Shown here: one piece after another, positions 1-6,817 of the stretch
Numbering within the stretch: the stretch's first letter is position 1
Layout: every line of letters begins with the position of its first letter
Assembly (NCBI GenBank): GCA_002292365.1
Contig: DBBU01000027.1
Coordinates: 970 to 9,834 of the forward strand
Reading direction: 5' to 3'
Source of the DNA: Flammeovirgaceae bacterium UBA976
Lineage (GTDB): Bacteria; Bacteroidota; Bacteroidia; Cytophagales; Cyclobacteriaceae
Length of the DNA stretch: 8,865 nt
Notes under the pieces: model-generated
Database searches by the model: none
The model's input: only the letters and a program-made list of their open reading frames with translations
What the model was told of the DNA's origin: nothing
Program-made: the position numbers and the translations under genes

Positions 1-514
1 GAATCCCACCAACTGCATAGTATTCATATCCTTGGGCTAATTGATTGACATCAAGTATGATAGATTCTGTACTATCTAGGCTGCCTTTCTTGCGACAATA
101 AATGGGATATTCTTGGGCCTCTTCAAAACGTGTGTAATACCAATAACCATTTTTGAAATAGGGTACAGAAGCATCATCTTTTTGAATTCTCCCAGTCATT
201 TCTTCAAATAGCTTTTGTTGTAAGCTATCTGTAGGTTTCATGACTTCGCTTGTATAGGTATTTTCATCTTCAAGATATTGAATGACTTTTTTTGTTTGAC
301 TGTCAGGATCAGTAGCTATTTTTTGCTGGTCAGTGAGCCGCATCCAAAAATAAGGATCCACACGGGTGTTGCCATGAGCTTCTAATAAAGAATCTTTTCT
401 ATCTGCAATAGGGGGGGTATTCTTTTGGATCTGCATATCTGTAGTTGGATAGGTATCTTGGCAAGCCGATAAGAAACTTAAGGCACATAGGCACAATGAT
501 ATTGATCTTTTCAT
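1..514 (-). CDS. ptrB: Oligopeptidase B (S9A prolyl oligopeptidase family) lipoprotein, N-terminal part
   Basis: The gene is cut by the left edge; 171 codons from the ATG at 514 are visible. Residues 1-18 form a lipoprotein signal peptide: basic MKRS, a hydrophobic stretch, and a canonical lipobox L15-S16-A17-C18. After a short linker comes the N-terminal beta-propeller region typical of oligopeptidase B, with recognisable family segments: HGNTRVDPYFWMR (about residues 47-59), an YLEDENTYT block, an LFEEMTGRIQKDD block, and YYTRFEEAQEYPIYCRKKG. Family knowledge: these serine peptidases cleave short peptides after Arg/Lys, and the Ser-Asp-His triad lies in the C-terminal alpha/beta hydrolase domain, outside this window. 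The E. coli enzyme is cytosolic, whereas this one should be membrane-anchored and face the periplasm or outside. It starts 37 bases after the azurin stop with no terminator between, so co-transcription is likely (inference). Family assignment is firm; activity cannot be judged without the missing C-terminus. Confidence 0.9.
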   Translation of the reverse strand, partial: MKRSISLCLCALSFLSACQDTYPTTDMQIQKNTPPIADRKDSLLEAHGNTRVDPYFWMRLTDQQKIATDPDSQTKKVIQYLEDENTYTSEVMKPTDSLQQKLFEEMTGRIQKDDASVPYFKNGYWYYTRFEEAQEYPIYCRKKGSLDSTESIILDVNQLAQGYEYYAVGGI

Positions 515-551
515 GACTTAAAGATAAGTAAAGAAAAGATCAAGAAATCAT

Positions 552-1055
552 TTAAGGAAGCACTACGAAACTGCCATTCATCAGACCATAATGACCTGGA
601 AAAGAACAAATAAACTCATAATAGCCTGGTGCGGGGGCATCAAATGTAATGGCAGTACTTTCGCCACCTCCGACCACCTTGGTAGCAGCAATAACATTTC
701 CCTTCATATCCTGAGGCACATAACCTTGTTCTTTGGCACTCATTGCCGCCATTCCAAAGGCAGCTTTATCCGTACCCAAGGAGAGTAATATCCAATTATG
801 ACCCATGGTAAGGGCTGACATTTGCCCTGTATGGGTTAAGGTGAGTTCAACCGTTTGCCCGGCATTTACTTCTATTTTGTCAATGTTGTAACGCATCATG
901 TCATCCCCTTCAATGCTAATTTTGACAGTTTTTGGAATTTTGGCACTAATAATCTTCTCAGCTGTTTCGGTGGCTGAAGCTGTTTTTTTCTCATTGCCTC
1001 CTCCGCAGGAAATCATAAATAAAGTAGACAGCCAAAGAATTTTCATTTTTTTCAT
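552..1055 (-). CDS. azu: Azurin-type blue copper lipoprotein
   Basis: A 167-residue cupredoxin that carries electrons between redox partners in the cell envelope. Residues 1-16 are a signal peptide ending at Cys17 followed by a Gly/Asn/Lys/Thr-rich linker (18-38), so the mature protein is probably a lipid-anchored azurin. The azurin fold follows from about residue 41 (KTVKISIEGDDMMRYN). The type 1 copper ligands are all visible: His86 in MGHNW, Cys150 in FICSFPGH, His155, and axial Met159 in GLMNG; the spacing C-x4-H-x3-M is exactly azurin's. Unlike Pseudomonas azurin, the two cysteines that form the N-terminal disulfide are absent; the only cysteines are the lipidation Cys17 and ligand Cys150. 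M4 is an alternative start. It lies 79 bases after the 3-hydroxyacyl-CoA dehydrogenase and 37 bases before the oligopeptidase on the same strand. No strong Shine-Dalgarno precedes the ATG. Confidence 0.93.
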   Translation of the reverse strand: MKKMKILWLSTLFMISCGGGNEKKTASATETAEKIISAKIPKTVKISIEGDDMMRYNIDKIEVNAGQTVELTLTHTGQMSALTMGHNWILLSLGTDKAAFGMAAMSAKEQGYVPQDMKGNVIAATKVVGGGESTAITFDAPAPGYYEFICSFPGHYGLMNGSFVVLP

Positions 1056-1134
1056 TAATAATTATTTTATTTTGAATTGTTTCACTTACCGTCATAACGC
1101 ATAATTTCTACGCTTGGTTTCTTTTTTTTCCTTT

Positions 1135-2046
1135 TTAATTAAATTGTTTACTGACCGTAAAATCTTTTGAATGGTGCTCATATCTATAAAAGCCTTCACC
1201 TGTTTTTTTACCTAAATGACCCGCTGCAACCATATTTACCAAAAGTGGGCATGGACGGTACTTATCATCACCAATTCCTTCCTGAAGTACTCTCATAACA
1301 GAGAGACAGACATCAAGCCCGATAAAATCAGCCAGTTGTAAAGGCCCCATAGGATGTGCCATACCTAATTTCATCACAGAGTCTATTTCGGAAACTCCAG
1401 CTACCCCTTCAAAAAGGGTAAATATGGCTTCATTGATCATTGGTAACAGTATGCGATTGGCTGTAAATCCAGGATAATCCTTGACTTCGACTGCTATTTT
1501 TTCTAGATCAATAACCGTTTTTTTAATCGTCGAAACGGTTGCTTGCGAGGTAGCGTAGCCTTTGATGACTTCAACTAATTTCATGATGGGAACAGGATTC
1601 ATAAAATGCATTCCAATAACCTGTGCCGGCCTTTGGGTGACTGCTGCTATTTTAGTAATGGATATAGAGGAAGTGTTGGTAGCTAATATGGCATTTTTCG
1701 GTGTATATTTATCTATTTCTTGAAAAATATTTTTTTTGACTTCATAACTTTCGGTAGCGGCTTCAATCACTAAATCGGTAGAGATTACTCCATCCTTTAG
1801 GTTGTTGAAAGGGACTATTCTTGATAGGATTGAGCCTTTTTCTGAATCTTTAAGTTGGTCTTTAAGTATTTGCCTATCAATATTTTTTTCAATGTTTTTA
1901 AGCCCATTTTTCAGACGCTTCTCATTAATATCAATAAGCGCTACGTTAAAGCCATATTGAGCAAAAACGTGTGCAATCCCATTACCCATGGTACCTGCGC
2001 CAATGATCGATACTTGGTTTGTGTTTTTCATAATATTAAACGTCAT
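1135..2046 (-). CDS. hbd: 3-hydroxybutyryl-CoA dehydrogenase (3-hydroxyacyl-CoA dehydrogenase family)
   Basis: A cytosolic enzyme of 303 residues (298 if M6, position 2031, is the start) that interconverts (S)-3-hydroxyacyl-CoA and 3-ketoacyl-CoA with NAD(H), as in butyrate/acetoacetate, fatty acid or phenylacetate metabolism. Visible features: N-terminal Rossmann fold with G16-x-G18-x-x-G21, Asp39 at the end of beta-2 (NAD preference), the NTSS motif (124-127) carrying the catalytic serine, His147 in MHFMNPVPIMKLVEV, Glu159 paired with that histidine, and Asn197 in the FTANR motif. The C-terminal helical domain has the usual AHPMGPLQLADFIGLD and GHLGKKTGEGFYRY blocks, so it is full length and stand-alone rather than fused to an enoyl-CoA hydratase. 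M6 fits the family's usual start better than M1, because few residues normally precede the Rossmann strand. A candidate -7 box lies upstream at 2075-2082. Could equally be called paaH or fadB2; exact substrate is not readable here. Confidence 0.93.
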   Translation of the reverse strand: MTFNIMKNTNQVSIIGAGTMGNGIAHVFAQYGFNVALIDINEKRLKNGLKNIEKNIDRQILKDQLKDSEKGSILSRIVPFNNLKDGVISTDLVIEAATESYEVKKNIFQEIDKYTPKNAILATNTSSISITKIAAVTQRPAQVIGMHFMNPVPIMKLVEVIKGYATSQATVSTIKKTVIDLEKIAVEVKDYPGFTANRILLPMINEAIFTLFEGVAGVSEIDSVMKLGMAHPMGPLQLADFIGLDVCLSVMRVLQEGIGDDKYRPCPLLVNMVAAGHLGKKTGEGFYRYEHHSKDFTVSKQFN

Positions 2047-2074
2047 CTAATGGATAAATGATTTTTAAAGATTG

Positions 2075-2082
2075 CAAAACTA
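2075..2082 (-). promoter_or_regulatory. Candidate -7 promoter box for the dehydrogenase-azurin-oligopeptidase run
   Basis: On the minus strand the bases read TAGTTTTG, a full match to the Bacteroidota -7 consensus TAnnTTTG. It lies 29 to 44 bases upstream of the two possible start codons and just downstream (in transcription order) of the aldolase terminator, which is where a promoter is needed. No convincing -33 TTG is found at the usual distance. A match of this kind is expected by chance about once in the AT-rich gaps of this window, so it is only a candidate. Confidence 0.4.
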
Positions 2083-2123
2083 TAAAGATTACAAAAATTG
2101 ATGTTGATTAATGTTTTAAATTA

Positions 2124-2143
2124 TCCAAATAATTTATTTTGGA
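2124..2143. repeat. 20-bp inverted repeat, possible operator
   Basis: Perfect 6-base arms TCCAAA (2124-2129) and TTTGGA (2138-2143) surround an 8-base AT spacer. It sits between the aldolase terminator and the candidate dehydrogenase promoter, centred about 50 bases upstream of the -7 box, a plausible place for an activator or repressor. No regulator gene is adjacent, so the role is inference. Confidence 0.25.
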
Positions 2144-2160
2144 ACATCAAAATTGGTAAA

Positions 2161-2196
2161 TAAAAAAGGCACTAAACATCACGCTTAGTACCTTTT
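2161..2196 (-). terminator. Rho-independent terminator of the aldolase gene
   Basis: The arms 2164-2169 (AAAAGG) and 2191-2196 (CCTTTT), then 2171-2175 (ACTAA) and 2185-2189 (TTAGT), form an 11-pair stem with one C/A mismatch and a 9-base loop (2176-2184). Read on the minus strand, the hairpin is followed directly by a T-rich tract (GCCTTTTTTATTT). It begins 54 bases after the aldolase stop codon and ahead of the dehydrogenase start, which separates the two transcripts. Confidence 0.8.
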
Positions 2197-2249
2197 AATA
2201 TTGGGGCCCGCAGAGATCAGTATAAATCTGAAACCTTAGCTCATTCTAT

Positions 2250-3314
2250 TCATACATTCTTTTTAATACAGTTCAAATCTTCAAAAGCTTCGCTGAGCCT
2301 TTTCACAAATGTTTTTTCACCTTCTCTGAGCCATTTTCTGGGATCATAATATTTTTTATTAGGTTCATCAGCACTGATAGAATTTCCTATTTGACCTTGA
2401 AGGAACCCTTCAAATTCTCTATAGTAATTTTTCACACCTTCCCAATAGGCCCATTGCATGTCGGTGTCAATGTTCATTTTGATGGCTCCGTAAGAGATTG
2501 CCTCCCTTATTTCTTCAGTAGTGGATCCAGATCCGCCATGAAACACGAAGTTTACAGGATTGGCTCCAGTACCAAACTTTTCTTGAATGAATTCTTGAGA
2601 ATTTTTAAGAATGGTTGGGGTAAGCTTGACATTGCCGGGCTTGTAAACGCCATGAACGTTACCAAAGGCAGCGGCAACTGTAAAATGGTTACTAATGGCT
2701 TTTAATTTCTCATAAGAGTAAGCTACCTCCTCAGGTTGAGTATAAAGTTTAGAGTTATCAATATCGGTATTGTCTACGCCATCTTCCTCACCACCTGTTA
2801 CGCCCAATTCTATTTCCAAAGTCATGTCCATTTTAGACATTCGGGTAAAATATTTCGTGGAAATTTCCATATTCTCCTCGAGCGATTCTTCAGAAAGGTC
2901 CAGCATGTGCGAGCTGTAAAGAGGGGCACCCGTTTTTTCAAAATGTAATTCACTGGCGTCAAGTAATCCATCAATCCAGGGTAGTAATTTTTTCGCGGCA
3001 TGATCGGTATGCAGTACGACCGAAACTCCATATTTTTCAGCCATATGGTGGACGTGATGCGCACCTGCGATGGCACCTGCAATAGCTGAAGCTTCTTCTT
3101 TATTGGCTAAACCCTTCCCGGCATGAAACTGTGCGCCCCCATTTGAAAATTGAATCATTACTGGAGATTGGACTGCTTTGGCTGTTTCAAGCACTGCATT
3201 GATGGTATTAGAACCGGTCACATTTACAGCAGGTAAGGCAAATTTATTGTCGTTTGCGTGATTAAGAAGTTCGGTTACTTCTGTTCCAGTTAAGACGCCA
3301 GGTTTGAATTGCAT
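2250..3314 (-). CDS. fbaA: Fructose-bisphosphate aldolase, class II (class IIa, FbaA-like)
   Basis: A zinc-dependent cytosolic enzyme of glycolysis and gluconeogenesis that reversibly cleaves fructose 1,6-bisphosphate to dihydroxyacetone phosphate and glyceraldehyde 3-phosphate. The 354-residue length is close to E. coli FbaA (359), and key residues sit at a constant offset of -5 from it: catalytic Asp104 and zinc ligand His105 in LHTDHAAKK, Glu169 in LEIELGVTGGEED, Glu176/Glu177, zinc ligand His221 in NVHGVYKPGN, and zinc ligand His259 in FHGGSGS followed by the phosphate-binding loop. The C-terminal NKKYYDPRKWLREGE segment is also typical of class IIa. The ATG at 3314 follows an AT-rich leader without a Shine-Dalgarno. 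It has its own candidate promoter (3347-3354) and terminator (2161-2196), so it is probably monocistronic, and it is divergent from the sugar-type transporter. Confidence 0.97.
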   Translation of the reverse strand: MQFKPGVLTGTEVTELLNHANDNKFALPAVNVTGSNTINAVLETAKAVQSPVMIQFSNGGAQFHAGKGLANKEEASAIAGAIAGAHHVHHMAEKYGVSVVLHTDHAAKKLLPWIDGLLDASELHFEKTGAPLYSSHMLDLSEESLEENMEISTKYFTRMSKMDMTLEIELGVTGGEEDGVDNTDIDNSKLYTQPEEVAYSYEKLKAISNHFTVAAAFGNVHGVYKPGNVKLTPTILKNSQEFIQEKFGTGANPVNFVFHGGSGSTTEEIREAISYGAIKMNIDTDMQWAYWEGVKNYYREFEGFLQGQIGNSISADEPNKKYYDPRKWLREGEKTFVKRLSEAFEDLNCIKKNV

Positions 3315-3346
3315 AAGCTTTAGATTTTAAATTGATTAATAATTGG

Positions 3347-3354
3347 CAAATTTA
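3347..3354 (-). promoter_or_regulatory. Candidate -7 promoter box for the aldolase gene
   Basis: The minus strand reads TAAATTTG, a full TAnnTTTG match, with its downstream end 32 bases from the aldolase ATG. This would give a leader of about 25 bases. The -33 region is AT-rich without a clean TTG. Position and match make it plausible; chance matches are not rare in such AT-rich DNA. Confidence 0.5.
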
Positions 3355-3597
3355 CTTGATAAATTCTAAAAATTTCATCGATTCTATTGAATTAAATAAT
3401 AAGGGGTCTTTGTAAATAATTATATAATTTGAGGAATATTAAAGCAGGCATTTTGCTAAATTTTAAAAACTGACGGTTTTCTTTCATTTAAAAGGAGTAC
3501 CCAAAGTTTATTGCGACAAAGGAGTGGATACACTTAATGCCTAAATCTTTGCAACCGGGAAAAAAATTAAAAAAAAACTAATTAATATTGTGGTCAT

Positions 3598-4932
3598 ATG
3601 AAGAAACCAAAATTGTCTCCCGCGCAAATATGGAATATGAGCATGGGATTCATGGGTATTCAATTTGGATTTGCACTGCAAAATGCGAATGCAAGTAGGA
3701 TTTTACAGAACTTTGGTGCTGACATTGAAAGTTTATCTTGGTTTTGGCTTGCGGCGCCAATTACAGGTTTCATCGTACAGCCCATAATAGGTCATTACAG
3801 TGATCAAACTTGGACGCGCTTTGGGCGCCGGAAGCCTTTTTTTTTGACAGGAGCAATACTGGCTTCAATTGCCTTGTGCATCATGCCTAACGCGGGCGTT
3901 TTGGCCGTTGCCCTTCCACCGATCATGATAGGGGCGGGCATGTTGATGATTATGGATGCCTCTTTTAATATTGCCATGGAGCCTTTTCGGGCATTGGTAG
4001 GAGATATGCTTCCGGAAGAACAAAATACGACGGGTTTTTCTGTTCAAGCCACGTTGATAGGTATTGGTGCGGTGGTAGGCTCTTGGTTGCCTTACATCTT
4101 GGTTAACTTTTTTGGCGTCTCACAATCAGCGTTGCCCGGTGAGGTACCTGACAATGTTATTTATAGTTTTTATTCTGGAGCAGTGGTTTTGGTGGGTGCT
4201 ATCCTCTGGACTGTTATCAAGACCAAAGAATATAGTCCCGCTGAATTAAAGTCTTTTAACTCTCAAGAAGTCGTAGAAATCAAAGGGGGTTTGATGAATA
4301 TCTTTACCAGTTTCAAACAAATGCCTGAAACGATGAAACAGCTCGGATGGGTCCAGTTTTTTAGTTGGTTTGGCTTATTTTGTATGTGGGTCTATTCAAC
4401 ACCTGCAATTGCTCAACATATTTATGGCACTGATATTGAGGATACTAGTTCGTCACTTTTCAACGAGGCAGGTAATTGGGTTGGGATAATTTTTGGGGTA
4501 TACAATGCGATTTCTGCTAGTTTTGCATTGTTGCTGCCCATAATAGCCAAAAAGATTGGGAAAAAACAGGCACACAGTGTGGCTTTGACGGCTGGTGGAC
4601 TCGGATTATTATCAGTCTATTTTGTCCAAGATCCAATCATGTTGATTTTCTCCATGTCTTTCGTCGGAATGGCCTGGGCGAGTATTTTATCTATGCCTTA
4701 TGCTTTGCTGGCCGGAACGATACCCTTGACCAAAATGGGAATTTATATGGGGATATTTAATTTCTTCATTGTGATTCCTCAAATAATCAGTGGGATTATT
4801 GGAGGACCTATCGTAAAAAATCTATTTGATTCACAGGCCATATTTGCCTTGATGATGGGAGGAGTCTCACTGCTTATAGCTGCCATTTTTGCAATGTTCG
4901 TAGTAGAAAAAAAGACTAATGAAGCTATATGA
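3598..4932 (+). CDS. MFS transporter, sugar:proton symporter type (SLC45/sucrose-transporter-like)
   Basis: A 444-residue inner-membrane protein with about 12 hydrophobic segments. The loop between helices 2 and 3 carries GHYSDQTWTRFGRRKPF (65-81), which fits the G-x-x-SD-x4-R-x-GRR-x-PF signature of SLC45 and plant sucrose transporters. The helix 4-5 region with Asp120, Asn124, Pro129-x-Arg131 and Asp136 (MDASFNIAMEPFRALVGDM) also fits this group, where charged residues in helix 4 take part in proton-coupled disaccharide uptake. In Bacteroidota, relatives often sit in maltose or sucrose loci, but no glycosidase, phosphorylase or SusCD pair is in this window, so the substrate (probably a disaccharide or glycoside) is inferred. 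It starts 283 bases from the divergent aldolase. The 3' end converges on DUF6526 with a gap of only 19 bases. A short AT-rich leader precedes the ATG and no clear promoter was found. Confidence 0.85.
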   Translation: MKKPKLSPAQIWNMSMGFMGIQFGFALQNANASRILQNFGADIESLSWFWLAAPITGFIVQPIIGHYSDQTWTRFGRRKPFFLTGAILASIALCIMPNAGVLAVALPPIMIGAGMLMIMDASFNIAMEPFRALVGDMLPEEQNTTGFSVQATLIGIGAVVGSWLPYILVNFFGVSQSALPGEVPDNVIYSFYSGAVVLVGAILWTVIKTKEYSPAELKSFNSQEVVEIKGGLMNIFTSFKQMPETMKQLGWVQFFSWFGLFCMWVYSTPAIAQHIYGTDIEDTSSSLFNEAGNWVGIIFGVYNAISASFALLLPIIAKKIGKKQAHSVALTAGGLGLLSVYFVQDPIMLIFSMSFVGMAWASILSMPYALLAGTIPLTKMGIYMGIFNFFIVIPQIISGIIGGPIVKNLFDSQAIFALMMGGVSLLIAAIFAMFVVEKKTNEAI

Positions 4933-4951
4933 CTGTATGAAGCAGGTTTTT

Positions 4952-5389
4952 TTAAACCCTATAGTAATCGGGCTTCCAATTTTTAATCTCCTTTTTAATC
5001 TCTTTTTGAGTGAGATTTTTATCTAGCGTTCGCGAAATGAGTGGTAAAAACTCGTCATCAGGGGCAAAGCGAAGGGCTACAATTTGAGAAATTTTGAGAT
5101 CAGGCGGCAATAACTTTCCTGCAAGTACATAATGCCTTAGGTTTTCTTCAGCTCTAATGGCTCGGTCCTGGGCTTTCAAAGGAAATATTCTAAGATACCA
5201 CATGATCACAGTTAATAAAAGAGAAATCATTATGAAAAGCGAAGCTGGATAAATGGCTTCATCATTTCCTTGAAGTAAATAGCTTAAACCGCCTCCAGCC
5301 AGTCCTAATATCCCTCCAGAAAGGAGGCCATGAAATCCTTTGAGGAAAATGGTATGATTTTTGAAATTTTGGCTCTGTTTCATTTTCAT
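4952..5389 (-). CDS. DUF6526 family membrane protein
   Basis: A 145-residue protein I recognise as DUF6526-like from its conserved features: the N-terminal QNFKNHT (7-13), two predicted transmembrane helices (about 18-39, glycine-rich, and 47-66), then a soluble C-terminal half beginning KAQDRAIRAEENLRHY (72-87) and continuing with GKLLP, the ALRFAPDDE block (105-113) and a basic IKKEIKNWKPDYYRV tail. The Gln-Asp-Arg plus Arg-x-Glu-Glu motif just after the second helix should lie at the membrane surface. No function is established for the family as far as I know. It begins 51 bases after the stop of the YbjT-like gene on the same strand, so the two may be co-transcribed; both may act at the cell envelope (inference). 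M3 is an alternative start. Confidence 0.75.
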   Translation of the reverse strand: MKMKQSQNFKNHTIFLKGFHGLLSGGILGLAGGGLSYLLQGNDEAIYPASLFIMISLLLTVIMWYLRIFPLKAQDRAIRAEENLRHYVLAGKLLPPDLKISQIVALRFAPDDEFLPLISRTLDKNLTQKEIKKEIKNWKPDYYRV

Positions 5390-5440
5390 TTATTGATTTT
5401 ATCTTGAATTAAGTCGTAAGATATTACAAAGAAAATTAAC

Positions 5441-6817
5441 TTATTTATCTATACGAAGTTGAAATGAAGAGAGGTACTTTTCAAATTGTTTCATCACATA
5501 CAAATGGGCTTTTGCCTGTGTATATTTGTAGATGATCCAAGGTAATCGTGGAACAAACTCATGAATGGCTGTAATGATGTATTCACCCCCTAAAATAGAT
5601 CTAAATTCTAACCAACCGGTATTGCTTCTTTTGGATAACAAACCACCGGTTATATAAAAAAGCTGTCGATTTTTATCACTTCTGTTTTCGATAAATTCCA
5701 ATTGCAATAATGGAATGCCTAAAAAAGTAAATTTCAATATTTTTTCATCTTTTTTCGAATCAATGATTTTCCCAAACATATCACTTAACCAGATAGGATA
5801 TTGCTTGGCTACCCAAAGGGTGGTTTTTTTGCCTGGATTAGCAATCCTTTGAACACTTCTTACCGTGTTTTTATCTTTAATGGGGGCCATACCCGCTGGT
5901 ATTTTTGGGATAATCACTGATTCATCAAGCGCTCTTTTGATGGTTTCAGTTAGAGTAAACTCTGGAAAAATGGATAGAAAATATTGATCTTTCAACGTCA
6001 TGTCATGTCTCAGACTTTCTATCAATGGAGACACAAAATTAGGGCTAGACCCACTAAACAAGCCTACCCATAACTTGGACATACCCAATGAAAAAAAAGG
6101 TACGGAAAAGATCCATCTTTTTTTGTTCATTTCTTGAGCTGTTAATTTTAACAGATCCATGTACTGAATGATTTGGGTGCCTCCTATTTCGATTGGATGG
6201 CCATATAAACTTGAATTACCAAGCGTATGATTAATGCAGTCTAGGGCTACCCTTAGGTCTATGGGTTGATTGTTGGACCTTGTCCAGCTTGGACAAGCCA
6301 AGACAGGTAAGTTTTTTACTAATTTTTTAATAATATTGAAAGATGATCCTCCGGGTCCAATGATAATACCGGCTCGAATGGTAGTAATTGGAGTTTGCCG
6401 AGACCCAAGAACGCGTTCTACTTCATATCTTGATTGTAAATGCTTTGAAATATTTAAATTGTCTTTTGGGAGGATACCACCTACATAGACAATATGAGAG
6501 AGCGAACAGGCTTCAGCTGCTCTAGAGAAATTATCAGCAAGCAACAGATCTGTATCTTCAAAATTACTCTGATTTAACCGCGTAGAGGGCTGCATAGAAT
6601 GAACTAAATAAAGCGCATAATCTACATCTTCAAGCGCTTTGATAGTACTGGAAATTGAAAATAGATCTACTGTTCTCCATTCGATATCCGAACTTGAAGG
6701 GGCTATTTTTTTTCGTGAAAGGGCAATAATATGATAGTCATCTTTGTAGCTTTTAATGAACCACCTACCAATAAATCCAGAGGCACCTGCTATGGCTAAT
6801 TTCTTTTTTTGTTTCAA
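5441..6817 (-). CDS. NAD(P)-binding SDR-type protein with C-terminal DUF2867 domain (YbjT-like)
   Basis: A 458-residue two-domain protein close in length to E. coli YbjT. Residues 7-230 are an atypical SDR/NmrA-like Rossmann domain: G11-A-S-G14-F-I-G17 nucleotide loop, Ser34-Arg35 after beta-2 suggesting NADP(H), VDYALYLVHSM (65-75), the HIVYVGGILP block, and IRAGIIIGPGG. The usual SDR Tyr-x3-Lys pair is not evident. From about residue 320 comes the DUF2867 domain, with FYITGGLLSKRSNTGWLEFR and the FVPRLPWIIYKYTQAKAH segment. Substrate is unknown. The start is TTG at 6817: no in-frame ATG or GTG lies between it and the upstream TAA, the Rossmann strand begins only six residues in, and GAGGGA (6829-6824) is a good Shine-Dalgarno 6-8 bases ahead. 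It probably forms a unit with the DUF6526 gene 51 bases downstream. Confidence 0.88.
   Translation of the reverse strand: MKQKKKLAIAGASGFIGRWFIKSYKDDYHIIALSRKKIAPSSSDIEWRTVDLFSISSTIKALEDVDYALYLVHSMQPSTRLNQSNFEDTDLLLADNFSRAAEACSLSHIVYVGGILPKDNLNISKHLQSRYEVERVLGSRQTPITTIRAGIIIGPGGSSFNIIKKLVKNLPVLACPSWTRSNNQPIDLRVALDCINHTLGNSSLYGHPIEIGGTQIIQYMDLLKLTAQEMNKKRWIFSVPFFSLGMSKLWVGLFSGSSPNFVSPLIESLRHDMTLKDQYFLSIFPEFTLTETIKRALDESVIIPKIPAGMAPIKDKNTVRSVQRIANPGKKTTLWVAKQYPIWLSDMFGKIIDSKKDEKILKFTFLGIPLLQLEFIENRSDKNRQLFYITGGLLSKRSNTGWLEFRSILGGEYIITAIHEFVPRLPWIIYKYTQAKAHLYVMKQFEKYLSSFQLRIDK

Noticed and set aside
2736..3082. Frames of 70 and 86 codons on both strands within the aldolase gene.
   Set aside because: They overlap the region coding the zinc-binding and catalytic residues of a clear FbaA and have no recognisable content.
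3431..3439. TATAATTTG upstream of the MFS gene as its promoter.
   Set aside because: The spacing is one base off the TAnnTTTG consensus, there is no matching -33 or -35 element at the right distance, and it lies about 160 bases from the ATG.
3537..3581. A 14-codon open frame (MPKSLQPGKKLKKN) just upstream of the MFS gene, preceded by a GGAG.
   Set aside because: The GGAG is about 12 bases from the ATG, the frame is very short and Lys-rich in an A-run, and nothing suggests a leader peptide with an attenuator.
4945..4958. GGTTT-TTTT-AAACC as a shared terminator between the convergent MFS and DUF6526 genes.
   Set aside because: Five pairs, three of them A-T, with a four-base loop and inside the end of the DUF6526 frame; too weak to claim, although some end signal may lie here.
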